From a bacterium (GTDB lineage: Bacteria; Myxococcota_A; Polyangia; Nannocystales; Nannocystaceae): a DNA stretch of 64,000 nucleotides. Made by a program: the position numbers and the translations under genes. Within the stretch, counting starts at the first letter, position 1. Each line of letters begins with the position of its first letter. Shown here piece after piece: positions 8,732 through 19,736 of this stretch. Under the pieces are notes generated by a model. The model was not told the DNA's origin, did not search any database, and saw nothing but the letters and a program-made list of their open reading frames with translations. The stretch is taken from contig JANSYI010000002.1 of NCBI GenBank assembly GCA_024742475.1, positions 248,001 to 312,000 of the forward strand, given 5' to 3'.

Positions 8732-9736
8732 CTAGGGGACTTGCACGTGCTCGAGGATCTGTCGGGTAATCTGCTCGACCGTCTTGCCTTCGGCTTCGGC
8801 CTCGTAGCTGAGGATGATCCGGTGACGCAGGACATCGGGGGCGATCGCCTTGACGTCCTCGGGGCTGACGTAGCCGCGCCGCCGCAGGAGCGCGTGGGCC
8901 CGCGCCGCCTGAAAGAGCGCGATGGAGGCTCGCGGAGACGCGCCGAAGTCGATGAAGGGCTCGAGGCCGGGCAGGCCCGCAGAGCCGGGCGCTCGGGTCG
9001 CGCCCACGACGTCGACGATGTAGCGACGCACGGGCTCTTCGACGATGAGCTTGTCGAGCGTGCCCCGAATCGACGCAATCTCGTCGATGCCGATGACGGG
9101 CTCGGCGGTGGGCCGGGCGGCGAGGTTGCCCGAGCCCATGCGGTCCATGATGGTCAGCTCCTCGTCCGCGGTCGGATACTCGACCTTGATCTTGAACATG
9201 AAGCGGTCGAGCTGCGCCTCGGGCAGGTTGTAGGTGCCCTCTTGCTCGATCGGGTTCTGCGTGGCCAAGACGAGGAACGGCTTGGGCAGCGGATAGGTCG
9301 TGTCGCCGATCGTCACCTCCCGCTCGGCCATGGCCTGAAGGAGCGCGCTTTGCACCTTGGCCGGCGCGCGGTTGATCTCGTCGGCGAGCAGCAGGTTGGT
9401 GAAGACCGGGCCCTGCTTGTTGGAGAACGACGCGCTCTGGTGGTTGTAGATGACCGTGCCGAGCACGTCCGAGGGCAGCAGGTCGGGCGTGAACTGCACC
9501 CGCGAGAACTGCAGCGACAGGCACGTCGCCAGGGTGTTGACCGTGAGCGTCTTGGCCAGGCCGGGCGCGCCCTCGAGCAGCACGTGCCCCCCGGTCAGCA
9601 TACCCATGAACATGCGCTCGATCATGTCGGTCTGGCCGACGACGACCTTGTGAACTTCGGTGTAGAGGCGGTCGAGGAAGGCGGTCTCCTTCTCCACCAT
9701 CTCGTTGACCAATCGAATGTCGTAGGCGCCTGCCAT
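8732..9736 (-). CDS. moxR: MoxR-family AAA+ ATPase
   Basis: 334 residues from ATG at 9736, with GAGG a few bases upstream. Walker A is GAPGLAKT (56-63), Walker B LLLADE (115-120), and sensor 1 lies in LVLATQNPIEQEGTY. The AAA lid follows (SPRASIALFQAARAHALLRRR split around the arginine region). MoxR proteins are chaperone-like ATPases acting on VWA proteins. It heads an operon that continues through DUF58, batA-E and a small gene. A promoter-like site with an overlapping inverted repeat sits 20-53 nt upstream. Confidence 0.95.
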   Translation of the reverse strand: MAGAYDIRLVNEMVEKETAFLDRLYTEVHKVVVGQTDMIERMFMGMLTGGHVLLEGAPGLAKTLTVNTLATCLSLQFSRVQFTPDLLPSDVLGTVIYNHQSASFSNKQGPVFTNLLLADEINRAPAKVQSALLQAMAEREVTIGDTTYPLPKPFLVLATQNPIEQEGTYNLPEAQLDRFMFKIKVEYPTADEELTIMDRMGSGNLAARPTAEPVIGIDEIASIRGTLDKLIVEEPVRRYIVDVVGATRAPGSAGLPGLEPFIDFGASPRASIALFQAARAHALLRRRGYVSPEDVKAIAPDVLRHRIILSYEAEAEGKTVEQITRQILEHVQVP

Positions 9737-9755
9737 GGTTCCTCGTTCGTGCGCT

Positions 9756-9789
9756 GGGATAAGTCGGGTCTTGGCGGTGTCAAGACCCG
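9756..9789 (-). promoter_or_regulatory. Candidate moxR-bat promoter overlapped by an inverted repeat
   Basis: On the minus strand TTGACA (plus 9778-9783) is followed after 16 nt by TATCCC (plus 9756-9761), placing a start site about 12 nt before the moxR ATG. A perfect 9-bp inverted repeat, CGGGTCTTG (9765-9773) and CAAGACCCG (9781-9789) with a 7-nt centre, covers the -35 and spacer. That is a usual place for an operator. It could also act as a hairpin in other transcripts. Both the promoter and the operator calls are by eye. Confidence 0.5.
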
Positions 9790-9922
9790 GATCGCGGCCC
9801 TTGCCGTCGTCCGGGGAGCGGGCCGCCGCAACCCCGGCCGGCGGCGGATTATTCCTGGCTGCTCAGCGGGGCGCAACCGCCCTCTGCGAGCCGTCCTGGG
9901 GCAGTTTGACGGGGTGGAAGCG

Positions 9923-10264
9923 GTGATCTACAAAGCGAGCGACATGAAACAGGACAACACCGACCGGATGTTCGACAAGCGCGTGGTCCGTCGCAACATC
10001 TCGACGGGTCGGATCCAGTCCGACGACTACGACCGCTTCTTGAACGCGCTGCCCGACGTCGCCGAGAACATCAAGCCGCCCGACGAAGGCGGCGACAACG
10101 ACGGCTACGAGGAGAACCCGCCCGAAGACGCGGCAGAGGCCGCTGGCGAGGGCGCCGAGGCGGGCCAGCTCGCCCAACCTGCCGAGCCAGCCCAGCCCGC
10201 AGGAGATCCCGCGGCCGGCTTCGGCAGCCCGGCACCTGGCACCGAGCCCCCGACCGGCGCCTGA
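9923..10264 (+). CDS. Small acidic protein of unknown function, Pro/Ala-rich tail
   Basis: 113 residues from GTG at 9923 (GGAAG just upstream), or 106 from ATG at 9944. The N-terminal part (TDRMFDKRVVRRNISTGRI..DDYDRFLNALPDVAEN) is charged and helical. It is similar in style to small myxobacterial proteins with a K-R-rich helix and an LPD motif (recalled, not searched). The second half is an acidic then Ala/Pro/Gln/Gly-rich low-complexity tail. There is no signal peptide. Its stop lies 2 nt before the protease GTG, so the two are probably co-transcribed, divergent from moxR. The function is unknown. Confidence 0.65.
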   Translation: MIYKASDMKQDNTDRMFDKRVVRRNISTGRIQSDDYDRFLNALPDVAENIKPPDEGGDNDGYEENPPEDAAEAAGEGAEAGQLAQPAEPAQPAGDPAAGFGSPAPGTEPPTGA

Positions 10265-10266
10265 CC

Positions 10267-11421
10267 GTGACCGGACCCGCCCCGAGCGAGCGTGGCTGCG
10301 GACTCCGCTCCGCTCTCGAGCGCCGCGGCCTCGCGCTCGCGGCGGTCGCGGCGCTGGTTGCGAGCCCGTCGTGTCGCCGCATCGAAGAAGACGAGTCCCA
10401 GCCAATCTTCATCGCCGAGCGCGTCGACGACCCTGCCGAGCTCGAGGATGCCGAGCCTCACTCGCCCGCGGCCCCGCCCCTGCCCCGCACCGTCGTGGTG
10501 CCGGACTTCGCGGCCGTCGCCGATGCGGTCGGCCCATCGGTCGTCACGGTCATTGCGACCGTCCCGCAGCAAGGCGGCGAGCGCAACAAGGTCGTCCGCG
10601 GCCTCGGCAGCGGGATGCTCGTCAGCGCCACGGGCGAGATCCTCACCAACGAACACGTCATCGCCTCGGCCACCCGGGTCGACGTCGAGCTCTCCAACCG
10701 AGAGCGCGTCCCTGCCCGCGTCAAGGTCAGCGAGCCACTGCTCGACCTGGCGCTGCTGCAGCTCGAGCGCGACATCGGCGGACTCGACCCCGTCTCCTTC
10801 GAATCGGAGACCGTCCGGCCCGGGCAATGGGTCATGGCCGTGGGCCAGCCGTTCGGACTCGGCAACACCGTCACCGTCGGGGTGATCGGCGGCCTGGGCC
10901 GAGACCACCGTGACCTCGGCCGCCCAGACGGGCTGCTCTCGGGCGGCTACTGGAGCTTCATTCAGACCGATGCGTCGATCAACATCGGCAACAGCGGTGG
11001 CCCGCTGGTCAACGCATCCGGTCGCGTCGTCGGCATCACCACCGCGGTGCGCAGCGACGGCCAGGGCCTGGCCTTCGCCACCCCTGCCCCCATGGCCGAG
11101 CGCTTCCTCGACGAAGCACGCACCTTCGGTCGGGTCAGAAAGACGCGGCTGGGCATCAACGCCAACGACGTGACCAACCCCGCCGACGGTCCAGGCACCG
11201 TCGTGCAGGTGACCAAGGTCGAAGCGGGCGGTCCCGGCGCGCGCGCGGGCCTCGAAAAGGACGACATCATCCTTCGCATCGACGACCGCCCGGTCGCCCG
11301 TGTCTCCGACGTCGCCTACCTCGCTCAGCTCTCAGGGGTCGGTCGCAAGCTGAAGCTGACCGTCCGCCGCGGCGAGGGGCTCCCCCGCGTCGTCGAGCTC
11401 ATCCCCGACGAGCGAAGCTAG
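10267..11421 (+). CDS. HtrA/DegP-type serine protease with one PDZ domain
   Basis: 384 residues from GTG at 10267. A hydrophobic segment (about 21-35) ending before Cys36 suggests a signal anchor or an atypical lipoprotein signal. The trypsin-like domain has the full triad: His130 (NEHV), Asp160 (LLDLALL) and Ser243 (GNSGGP). A single PDZ domain covers about 290-375 (GPGARAGLEKDDIILRIDD in two parts). HtrA proteases degrade or refold damaged envelope proteins in the periplasm. One PDZ is the DegS/HtrA layout rather than the two of DegP/DegQ. It follows the small acidic protein with a 2-nt gap. Confidence 0.92.
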   Translation: MTGPAPSERGCGLRSALERRGLALAAVAALVASPSCRRIEEDESQPIFIAERVDDPAELEDAEPHSPAAPPLPRTVVVPDFAAVADAVGPSVVTVIATVPQQGGERNKVVRGLGSGMLVSATGEILTNEHVIASATRVDVELSNRERVPARVKVSEPLLDLALLQLERDIGGLDPVSFESETVRPGQWVMAVGQPFGLGNTVTVGVIGGLGRDHRDLGRPDGLLSGGYWSFIQTDASINIGNSGGPLVNASGRVVGITTAVRSDGQGLAFATPAPMAERFLDEARTFGRVRKTRLGINANDVTNPADGPGTVVQVTKVEAGGPGARAGLEKDDIILRIDDRPVARVSDVAYLAQLSGVGRKLKLTVRRGEGLPRVVELIPDERS

Positions 11422-11450
11422 CAGCCTGTGGTGCAACTCCCCGCGCCGCC

Positions 11451-12533
11451 TCAGCCTTCGTCGTCGAGGTCGTCGGCCCAGGCTTCGCCTGCCCACCCGC
11501 TCGAGTGGGGGGAGCCGCGCTCGCTCACGTCGAGCGCCGCGACCTCGGGGACCGACGGGTCGATCTTCAGGCGGCCCTCGGGGCTGACCCGCACCACATC
11601 TCTGGGCACCGCGAAGTCGGCCGGATCGAACGAGCGCGCGTCGTCGCCACGAAAGAGGCGCAAGCCCGTCGCGCTGACGACCTCGACACTTGGCAGCTGC
11701 AGCTTGCCCTCGAGCACCTCGCCGACCGCGATCCAGTGGAACAGGTCGCCATAGGGCGAGTAGTAGTGCCGAGAGAGCGCGTCGTCGTAGGGGCCGGTGC
11801 GCTCGTAGGACGGGAGCGCGCAGTAGACCGTGCGTCTCGACGACGTCCCGAACACCAGGTGACGCATGCGCCCCAGCTGGCGACGGCCCGGCGCGATGAA
11901 GCGGACGATGCTCGGCCCCGGCTCGAGGCCCACCCCAGGCATGCGAGCTTTGATCTGCGCGGCGAGCTCGTCGCGAACCTCGGCGACCGCCAGCCGCTGC
12001 GACTCGACGCGCTCAGCGTCCCCGAGCAGCGCACGAACCCGCGCCGCGTACTCGCGAGGCCCTTCGTTGCGCTCGGGGGCATGCCCGAGAGGTCGAGCCG
12101 AGATGCGGACCCGAGTCTCGTCGGGGCGGGCGCTGCTTCGAGCGTGGCAGCGGAGCTCGGCCAGCAGCTCGAGGCCGTCATGTTTGCGCAGAAACGTGGT
12201 GCGCATGACGGCAAAGCCCTTGGCCAGCGCCTTGGACTTGACCAAGCCCTCGAGGGCGAGCTGCAGGTCCCCGATCGTCTCCTCGGTGTCGACGTAGGCC
12301 GGCTTGCCGTCGACGACGATTGCGACCACGTCGTCGAACCCCGCGTCGGCGAACGCACCGAGCAGCCCCTCGAAGACCGCGAGGTTGTTCGCGAGTGCGT
12401 CGCGCGTCTCTTCGTGCGGGTCGTCGGCATCCTCGCGAGGACGTGGAAAGACCTGCGCCGCCAGCCGCTGCACGCTCGGCGTTGGCGGGGGGAGTTTGAT
12501 CGGGAGCTGAACGGCGAGCGAGGCGTGATACAT
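11451..12533 (-). CDS. Conserved-looking hypothetical protein
   Basis: 360 residues from ATG at 12533 (MYHASLAVQLPIKLPP). There is no signal peptide or membrane segment, and the composition is that of a soluble alpha/beta protein. Segments such as FDDVVAIVVDGKPAYVDTEE, YYSPYGDLFHWIAVGEVLEG (in parts) and LRLFRGDDARSFDP look ordered. I do not recognise a family. It begins 25 nt after the aminopeptidase stop on the same strand, so the two are probably co-transcribed. The C-terminus is acidic. The longer frame upstream of 12533 overlaps the aminopeptidase and is not protein-like. Confidence 0.7.
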   Translation of the reverse strand: MYHASLAVQLPIKLPPPTPSVQRLAAQVFPRPREDADDPHEETRDALANNLAVFEGLLGAFADAGFDDVVAIVVDGKPAYVDTEETIGDLQLALEGLVKSKALAKGFAVMRTTFLRKHDGLELLAELRCHARSSARPDETRVRISARPLGHAPERNEGPREYAARVRALLGDAERVESQRLAVAEVRDELAAQIKARMPGVGLEPGPSIVRFIAPGRRQLGRMRHLVFGTSSRRTVYCALPSYERTGPYDDALSRHYYSPYGDLFHWIAVGEVLEGKLQLPSVEVVSATGLRLFRGDDARSFDPADFAVPRDVVRVSPEGRLKIDPSVPEVAALDVSERGSPHSSGWAGEAWADDLDDEG

Positions 12534-12558
12534 GCGCGCCCGCCAACCGTACCGTGGC

Positions 12559-14493
12559 TCAGCTGCCCTGAACCAGCGCGTCGAGGGTCCGCTGTGTAAT
12601 GGGGTGATAGCCGGCCCTGGCCTGCGCGTAGATCCGCTTGGCATCGGCCGTGCGCCCGGACTCGATCAGGGCGCGATACAGCGGGGTGAGGAACTTTCGC
12701 CGCCCCACCTCCAGCAAGAACGCCTCGAGGGCTGCGTCGGTCTTCCGGTAGCCGCGGCGAACCGACACCTCGAGCCACTGCGCGAGGATCTCGGCGTTGG
12801 TCGAGGCGGTCAGGCCGAAGGCCGCGTCGAGCGTGGCCATGTCTTCGGCCGAGAACCCCTCGGGGATCGCTCGCAAGAAGTGCAGCCACTCGTGCGGCGT
12901 CCAGCCCTTCGTGTCGAGCTCGGTCGCCTGGACCTTTCCCTCGAGCAGCGCACGGAGCGACGCATCCACCTTCTCGAACGCGGCCGAGTGCGGCGATGGT
13001 GCGCCGGGGCCGACGCCGGGCTGGTGAATCCACGCATCGAGATCGACCGGCGCCTTGCCGGCCAGCGGCGCGTGCTTCTCGACCAGCTCGGCCCGCACGA
13101 ACGCCTCGAAATCACTGGTGCGAACGCTGGTGAACGCGTGCTCGGTGAACCAGCGCTGCAAGAATGGATCGAACGCAGCGCGCCCGTAGGTCTCTTCGAG
13201 CAGCCGCAGCAGCAGCGCTCCTTTTTCGTACGGCACGTTGGTCAAGCCGTCGTCGGGGTCGCGCCCGGTGAGGTCGGTCGAGAGCCGCTGGTCGGCCTCG
13301 GGCAGCTCGGCGAGCTCGGCGAGGAGGTCCTGCTTGCCGAGCATCGCCTCCATCTCCTCGCGTTCACGACCATAGAGCGACTCCATGACGCGGCGCTCGA
13401 CGTAGACCGTGAACCCTTCGTTGAGCCAAAGGTCCCCCCATGTCGCGTTGGTGACCAAGTTGCCCGACCAAGAGTGGGCGAGCTCATGCGCGATGAGGGC
13501 GACGAGCGAGCGGTCCCCCGCGAGGATGGTAGGGGTGGCGAACGTGAGCCGTGGGTTCTCCATGCCCCCGAACGGGAACGCAGGCGGAAGCACCAAGATG
13601 TCGTAGCGACCCCATCGGTAGGGCCCGTACAGCGCCTCGACGGCGTCGATCATCGACTCCACGTTGCCAAACTCCGCCACCGCGCGGTCGAGCACGGACG
13701 ACTCGGCCCACACGCCGCTGCGGGGCCCGAGCTCGGCGAACTTCACCGAGCCCACGGCCATCGCCACCAGATACGACGGAATGGGCTTGTCCATCTCGAA
13801 GCGGAACACGCCCGGCTCCTCGCTGGGCATCGACCGCGCGGCCATGAGCGCGGTCAGGCCGCCGTCGACGCGAACGACGGCATCGTAGGTGGAACGTACG
13901 CCTGGCGTGTCCTGGCACGGGAGCCACGACCGCGCGTGAATGGCCTGCGACTGCGTATAGAGGAAGGGGCTGGTGCCATCGGCGGTCTGCTCGGGCGCCA
14001 ACCATTGGAGCCCGGACGCGCCCGGTGCCGTCGCGTACTCGATGCGCACGGCATCGGACCCCTCGGGCAGGTCCACGCGGATCGCCTGCCCGAACTCCGC
14101 CTCGTCGACGGCGAAGTTCGCCTCCCGCCACTGCACGCTCGCGTTCGCGAGGGGTCGCAGCTGCCCGGCCGTCCCGACCTCGACGGCACGAACGTCGAGG
14201 TCGCGCGCGTCGAGCAGCAGCGGAGCGTCTCCATCGAGGCGCTCGACCGCGAGGGTCGCGGTGCCCGAGAGCGTCTTCGCGCCAAAGTCGACGGCGAGGT
14301 CGAGGCCTGTGTGACGGACGACCACCTCGGAGGGTCTCGCGACCGAGTGGACATCGGCAGTGCTCGGCTCGGATTCGGACGGCGCGACAGCGTCCACTGG
14401 GGCGCGCGGCGCGGTCGAGGGTTTCACTGCTGGCCCGCAGCCGATCGAGGACGCGGCGGCCAGGAGTGCGAAAGAGACGGTTCGCGCAAACAT
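12559..14493 (-). CDS. M1-family zinc aminopeptidase (LTA4 hydrolase type), lipoprotein
   Basis: 644 residues from ATG at 14493. A lipoprotein signal ends at Cys19 (SSIGC), then comes a Ser/Pro/Glu-rich linker. The N-terminal beta domain is followed by the exopeptidase motif GGMEN (309-313, the GAMEN equivalent) and the zinc site HELAH (336-340) with Glu359 in LNEGF. A C-terminal helical domain (about 530-640; GRRKFLTPLYRAL) resembles that of leukotriene-A4 hydrolase-type enzymes. It should remove N-terminal residues from peptides, anchored in the envelope. The start is chosen for the lipobox; a longer frame to 14601 lacks a sensible signal. Confidence 0.93.
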   Translation of the reverse strand: MFARTVSFALLAAASSIGCGPAVKPSTAPRAPVDAVAPSESEPSTADVHSVARPSEVVVRHTGLDLAVDFGAKTLSGTATLAVERLDGDAPLLLDARDLDVRAVEVGTAGQLRPLANASVQWREANFAVDEAEFGQAIRVDLPEGSDAVRIEYATAPGASGLQWLAPEQTADGTSPFLYTQSQAIHARSWLPCQDTPGVRSTYDAVVRVDGGLTALMAARSMPSEEPGVFRFEMDKPIPSYLVAMAVGSVKFAELGPRSGVWAESSVLDRAVAEFGNVESMIDAVEALYGPYRWGRYDILVLPPAFPFGGMENPRLTFATPTILAGDRSLVALIAHELAHSWSGNLVTNATWGDLWLNEGFTVYVERRVMESLYGREREEMEAMLGKQDLLAELAELPEADQRLSTDLTGRDPDDGLTNVPYEKGALLLRLLEETYGRAAFDPFLQRWFTEHAFTSVRTSDFEAFVRAELVEKHAPLAGKAPVDLDAWIHQPGVGPGAPSPHSAAFEKVDASLRALLEGKVQATELDTKGWTPHEWLHFLRAIPEGFSAEDMATLDAAFGLTASTNAEILAQWLEVSVRRGYRKTDAALEAFLLEVGRRKFLTPLYRALIESGRTADAKRIYAQARAGYHPITQRTLDALVQGS

Positions 14494-14639
14494 CGCGACG
14501 CCCGGGTACCCGGCCCAGCAGGGAATTGCAACTGGGGCAGCAAGCAATGTTAGTTTTAGAGCCAAGAGCGCGCGAAGTCGCTCGGGATGATTCTCGCGCA
14601 CTCGAAATCACGTTCAGAACCAGATGGAGCCCCTTTCGC

Positions 14640-14729
14640 AACTTTTTTCTCAAGGCCTGAACATTTTTGTTGATAAGAAAATATGTAAGCTGCAATATCC
14701 AAAACGGTCGCAGCAAAAAGGTCCACGTC
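14640..14729 (+). promoter_or_regulatory. AT-rich promoter-like region before the 14730 lipoprotein gene
   Basis: About 80 bases are far poorer in GC than anything nearby. TTGATA (14670-14675) is followed after 17 nt by CAATAT (14693-14698), a good -35 with a weak -10. An AAAAGG ribosome-site-like stretch lies about 8 nt before the ATG at 14730. T runs (14642-14649, 14664-14668) lie upstream and might also act as an UP element. The divergent aminopeptidase starts at 14493. Confidence 0.4.
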
Positions 14730-15476
14730 ATGCTCCACGCCTCCTCGATTCGCGCCTCGCTCGCACTCGCCGCCGCAGCCCTTCTCTCGGGAGGCTGCGA
14801 CCTCATCGACGCCTTTCAGGACGACGGCGACACCCTGATCACCGTGTTCGCGAACCATCAGGCGTCCGCAGAGGACGGACAGAGCCCCGACCTCGGCAGC
14901 GACGGCGACACCCGCGTGTTCGACAACGACGAGGGGTGGACGATCAGCTTGGCCTCGGGGGTCATCACCACCACGGGCGTGACGCTGGAGCGATGCGACG
15001 GGCAGCAGTCGGCGGTGGACTTCTACTTCGGCACGGTGGCCGAGGACCTGCGCACCGCCGACTTCGACCGACGCACGCTGGGGGGCACCGAGGTCGGGGC
15101 GGGCTCCTTTTGCGGCATGACCGTCCACTACGGCCCGTTCTCAGCCGCGACCGACGATCCTCCGGGCGCGATGGACCCCGCGCAGGTCGATGGGCTGACC
15201 GTCTACCTCGTGGGCGTCGCGGAGCGTGGCGAGGAGCGCGTGCCGTTCGAGATCGCGATCCCGGGTGCCGCCGACGTGCACCTCGACCTGGCCGATGGTC
15301 CCGACGGACCGCTGAACATCAGCGGCAATGAGCCCTTTCCCGTGGAGCTGACCGTCAGCAAGACGTACGACCGCCTCTTCGACGGCATCGACTTCTCCGG
15401 CGTCTCCGAGGACGACATCGCCGCGAACGCGGCCGCCATGCTCGAGCTCGAGACCACGGTCATCGTCAGCAAGTGA
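14730..15476 (+). CDS. Lipoprotein of unknown function
   Basis: 248 residues from ATG at 14730. The signal (ASLALAAAALLSGGC) ends in a clear lipobox with Cys21. The mature part is acidic and beta-rich, with GWTISLASGVITTTG, FCGMTVHYGPFS and a conserved-looking end (YDRLFDGIDFSG...ETTVIV). It vaguely recalls small secreted metal-related proteins of the MbnP type, but I would not name it on that. Four cysteines including the lipidated one are visible. It is preceded by the AT-rich region and followed after 25 nt by a kinase gene on the same strand. Confidence 0.75.
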   Translation: MLHASSIRASLALAAAALLSGGCDLIDAFQDDGDTLITVFANHQASAEDGQSPDLGSDGDTRVFDNDEGWTISLASGVITTTGVTLERCDGQQSAVDFYFGTVAEDLRTADFDRRTLGGTEVGAGSFCGMTVHYGPFSAATDDPPGAMDPAQVDGLTVYLVGVAERGEERVPFEIAIPGAADVHLDLADGPDGPLNISGNEPFPVELTVSKTYDRLFDGIDFSGVSEDDIAANAAAMLELETTVIVSK

Positions 15477-15501
15477 GGCTGCCAGTGCGGTCGCGCTATG
15501 C

Positions 15502-17148
15502 TTGAGCGCGTTGTACGTCTGCAACCATTGCCGAAGCCCGAACCCGCCCGGTACGACGGCGTGCCAGCGGTGCGGGGTGACGATGGCAGGCGTCGGACCC
15601 TCCACCCAGCCCACCTCGGCGCCCTACCACGGGCAGGTTCACCAAGACCCGATGATCGGGCGGTGGGTGCTCGACCAGTACGTGGTGCGCGCGAAGATCG
15701 GCGAGGGCGGCATGGGAGCCGTCTACCTCGCCGAGCAGCCGTCGGTCGGGCGCAACGCGGTCATCAAGATCATGCACCCATGGCTGTCGCGCGATCCCAA
15801 GATCGCAGCGCGCTTCGACACCGAGGCCCGTGCCGCCGCGCGGCTGCAAAACCCGCACATCGTCTCCGTCTACAACTACGGGCGTCTCCCCGACTCCACG
15901 CTGTTCATCGCGATGGAGTATCTCGAGGGATACACACTCGCCGACCTGATGCGGGCGCAAGGCCGCGTCGATCCTCACCGCGCGGTGGCAATTGCCAGGC
16001 AGGTCTGTGAAGCGCTCGACGAGGCACACCGCCGCGGCGTCGTGCATCGCGACCTGACGCCGAACAACCTGATGCTGCTCTCGCGCCGCGATGGCCCCGA
16101 CTTCGTCAAGGTACTCGACTTTGGCGTCGCCAAGCTCCACGACGCCGAGGTCACCGGGCGCGGCGCCGTCGGGACGCCCGGATACATGGCGCCCGAGCAG
16201 CTTCGCGACGAGCCGGTCGACGGCCGCGCGGACATCTACGCGCTCGCCCTCATCCTCTACGAGATGCTCACGGGTCGCGCGGCGTTCGAGGCCAGCTCGC
16301 CGGCTGCGCTGATGAACAAACACCTCAACGAGCTGCCCCGACCGATGGCGGCAGCCTGCCCCGGGCTCGACATCAACCCTCAGCTCGAGGCGTGCGTCAT
16401 GCGAGGGCTGGCAAAACACGCGTACCAACGTCCCCAGTCAGCGGACGCGTTCGCCGAGGAGCTGTGGACGACGATCATGGGGACGCGCATGTTCTCGGCG
16501 CCGATCGACGTCGCCCCGCCCGCCACGCCCCGCGTCAGCAACGGCGCGGTCGTGGTGGCGATCGCCGCGACGCTCGCGCTGCTCGGAGGCGCCGGCGCCC
16601 TGGCCTACACGCTGTGGACGGGCACCGACGCGGATCCACCGCAGGCCGAGCGTTCGCCTGCGGTGGCACCTCGCGCGCCCATCACCCCGGGGCTGCAGCC
16701 GCCCAGCCCCGCCAAGCAGGCCCTCATGCTGCACACGGTTGCCGAGCTCGAAGCCGAGCTCGAGCGCGTCACGTTGCTCAGCGGTCTGCCGCGCAGCGCG
16801 ATCGACCTGTCGCTCGCCGAGTACCGTCGCGCCGCGGTCGACCCTCCGCCGGGCGCAGATCCCGAGGCCTACCGAAAGTCACTCCTCGCAGAGCTGATCT
16901 TGCGGTGGCGCGAAGCAGAGTCGGACAGCCCTTCGACGGACCGCGACCTCGACGAGCTCGAGGCGGTCTTCCTCATGATGCGCAGCCCCTTCGACGTGCA
17001 GACTCGCCTGCGCATGCTCGCAGAACTGAAGAAGTCCACGGCCAAAGAGCCGGATCCCGAGACCGCAGTGAAGCGCAAGCTGCTCGAGTGGATCGCCACC
17101 TTCGGCGACGCACCCGACGATGAGGCGCCGGTCGTCGTCGACGAGTGA
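15502..17148 (+). CDS. Membrane Ser/Thr protein kinase with N-terminal zinc ribbon
   Basis: 548 residues from TTG at 15502; no ATG or GTG is available in frame. An N-terminal zinc ribbon (C7, C10, C21, C24) precedes the kinase domain (about 58-325). The domain has GEGGMGAVY (68-75), Lys89 (VIKIM), HRDLTPNN (182-189) and DFG (206-208). The catalytic-loop Lys of the usual HRDLKPxN is Thr186, a variation seen in some bacterial kinases. A membrane segment (about 348-371) follows a Pro-rich linker, and about 170 helical residues lie beyond it, presumably outside the cytoplasm. It is a PknB-like sensor kinase; ligand and substrates are unknown. Confidence 0.9.
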   Translation: MSALYVCNHCRSPNPPGTTACQRCGVTMAGVGPSTQPTSAPYHGQVHQDPMIGRWVLDQYVVRAKIGEGGMGAVYLAEQPSVGRNAVIKIMHPWLSRDPKIAARFDTEARAAARLQNPHIVSVYNYGRLPDSTLFIAMEYLEGYTLADLMRAQGRVDPHRAVAIARQVCEALDEAHRRGVVHRDLTPNNLMLLSRRDGPDFVKVLDFGVAKLHDAEVTGRGAVGTPGYMAPEQLRDEPVDGRADIYALALILYEMLTGRAAFEASSPAALMNKHLNELPRPMAAACPGLDINPQLEACVMRGLAKHAYQRPQSADAFAEELWTTIMGTRMFSAPIDVAPPATPRVSNGAVVVAIAATLALLGGAGALAYTLWTGTDADPPQAERSPAVAPRAPITPGLQPPSPAKQALMLHTVAELEAELERVTLLSGLPRSAIDLSLAEYRRAAVDPPPGADPEAYRKSLLAELILRWREAESDSPSTDRDLDELEAVFLMMRSPFDVQTRLRMLAELKKSTAKEPDPETAVKRKLLEWIATFGDAPDDEAPVVVDE

Positions 17149-17193
17149 TTCCGTCACTGGGCGGCTGCGCTGCGCTGGGTGATACTCCCGACC

Positions 17194-19686
<2,493 letters not shown>

Positions 19687-19736
19687 CGAACTCGGCCTTG
19701 CGCGCTCGGCCCGGCGACGGTAAGTCCCCCGGCTCC

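Noticed and set aside
12532..14553. 673-codon plus-strand frame opposite the M1 aminopeptidase
   Set aside because: Antisense shadow of high-GC codons; the minus strand has GGMEN and HELAH...E.
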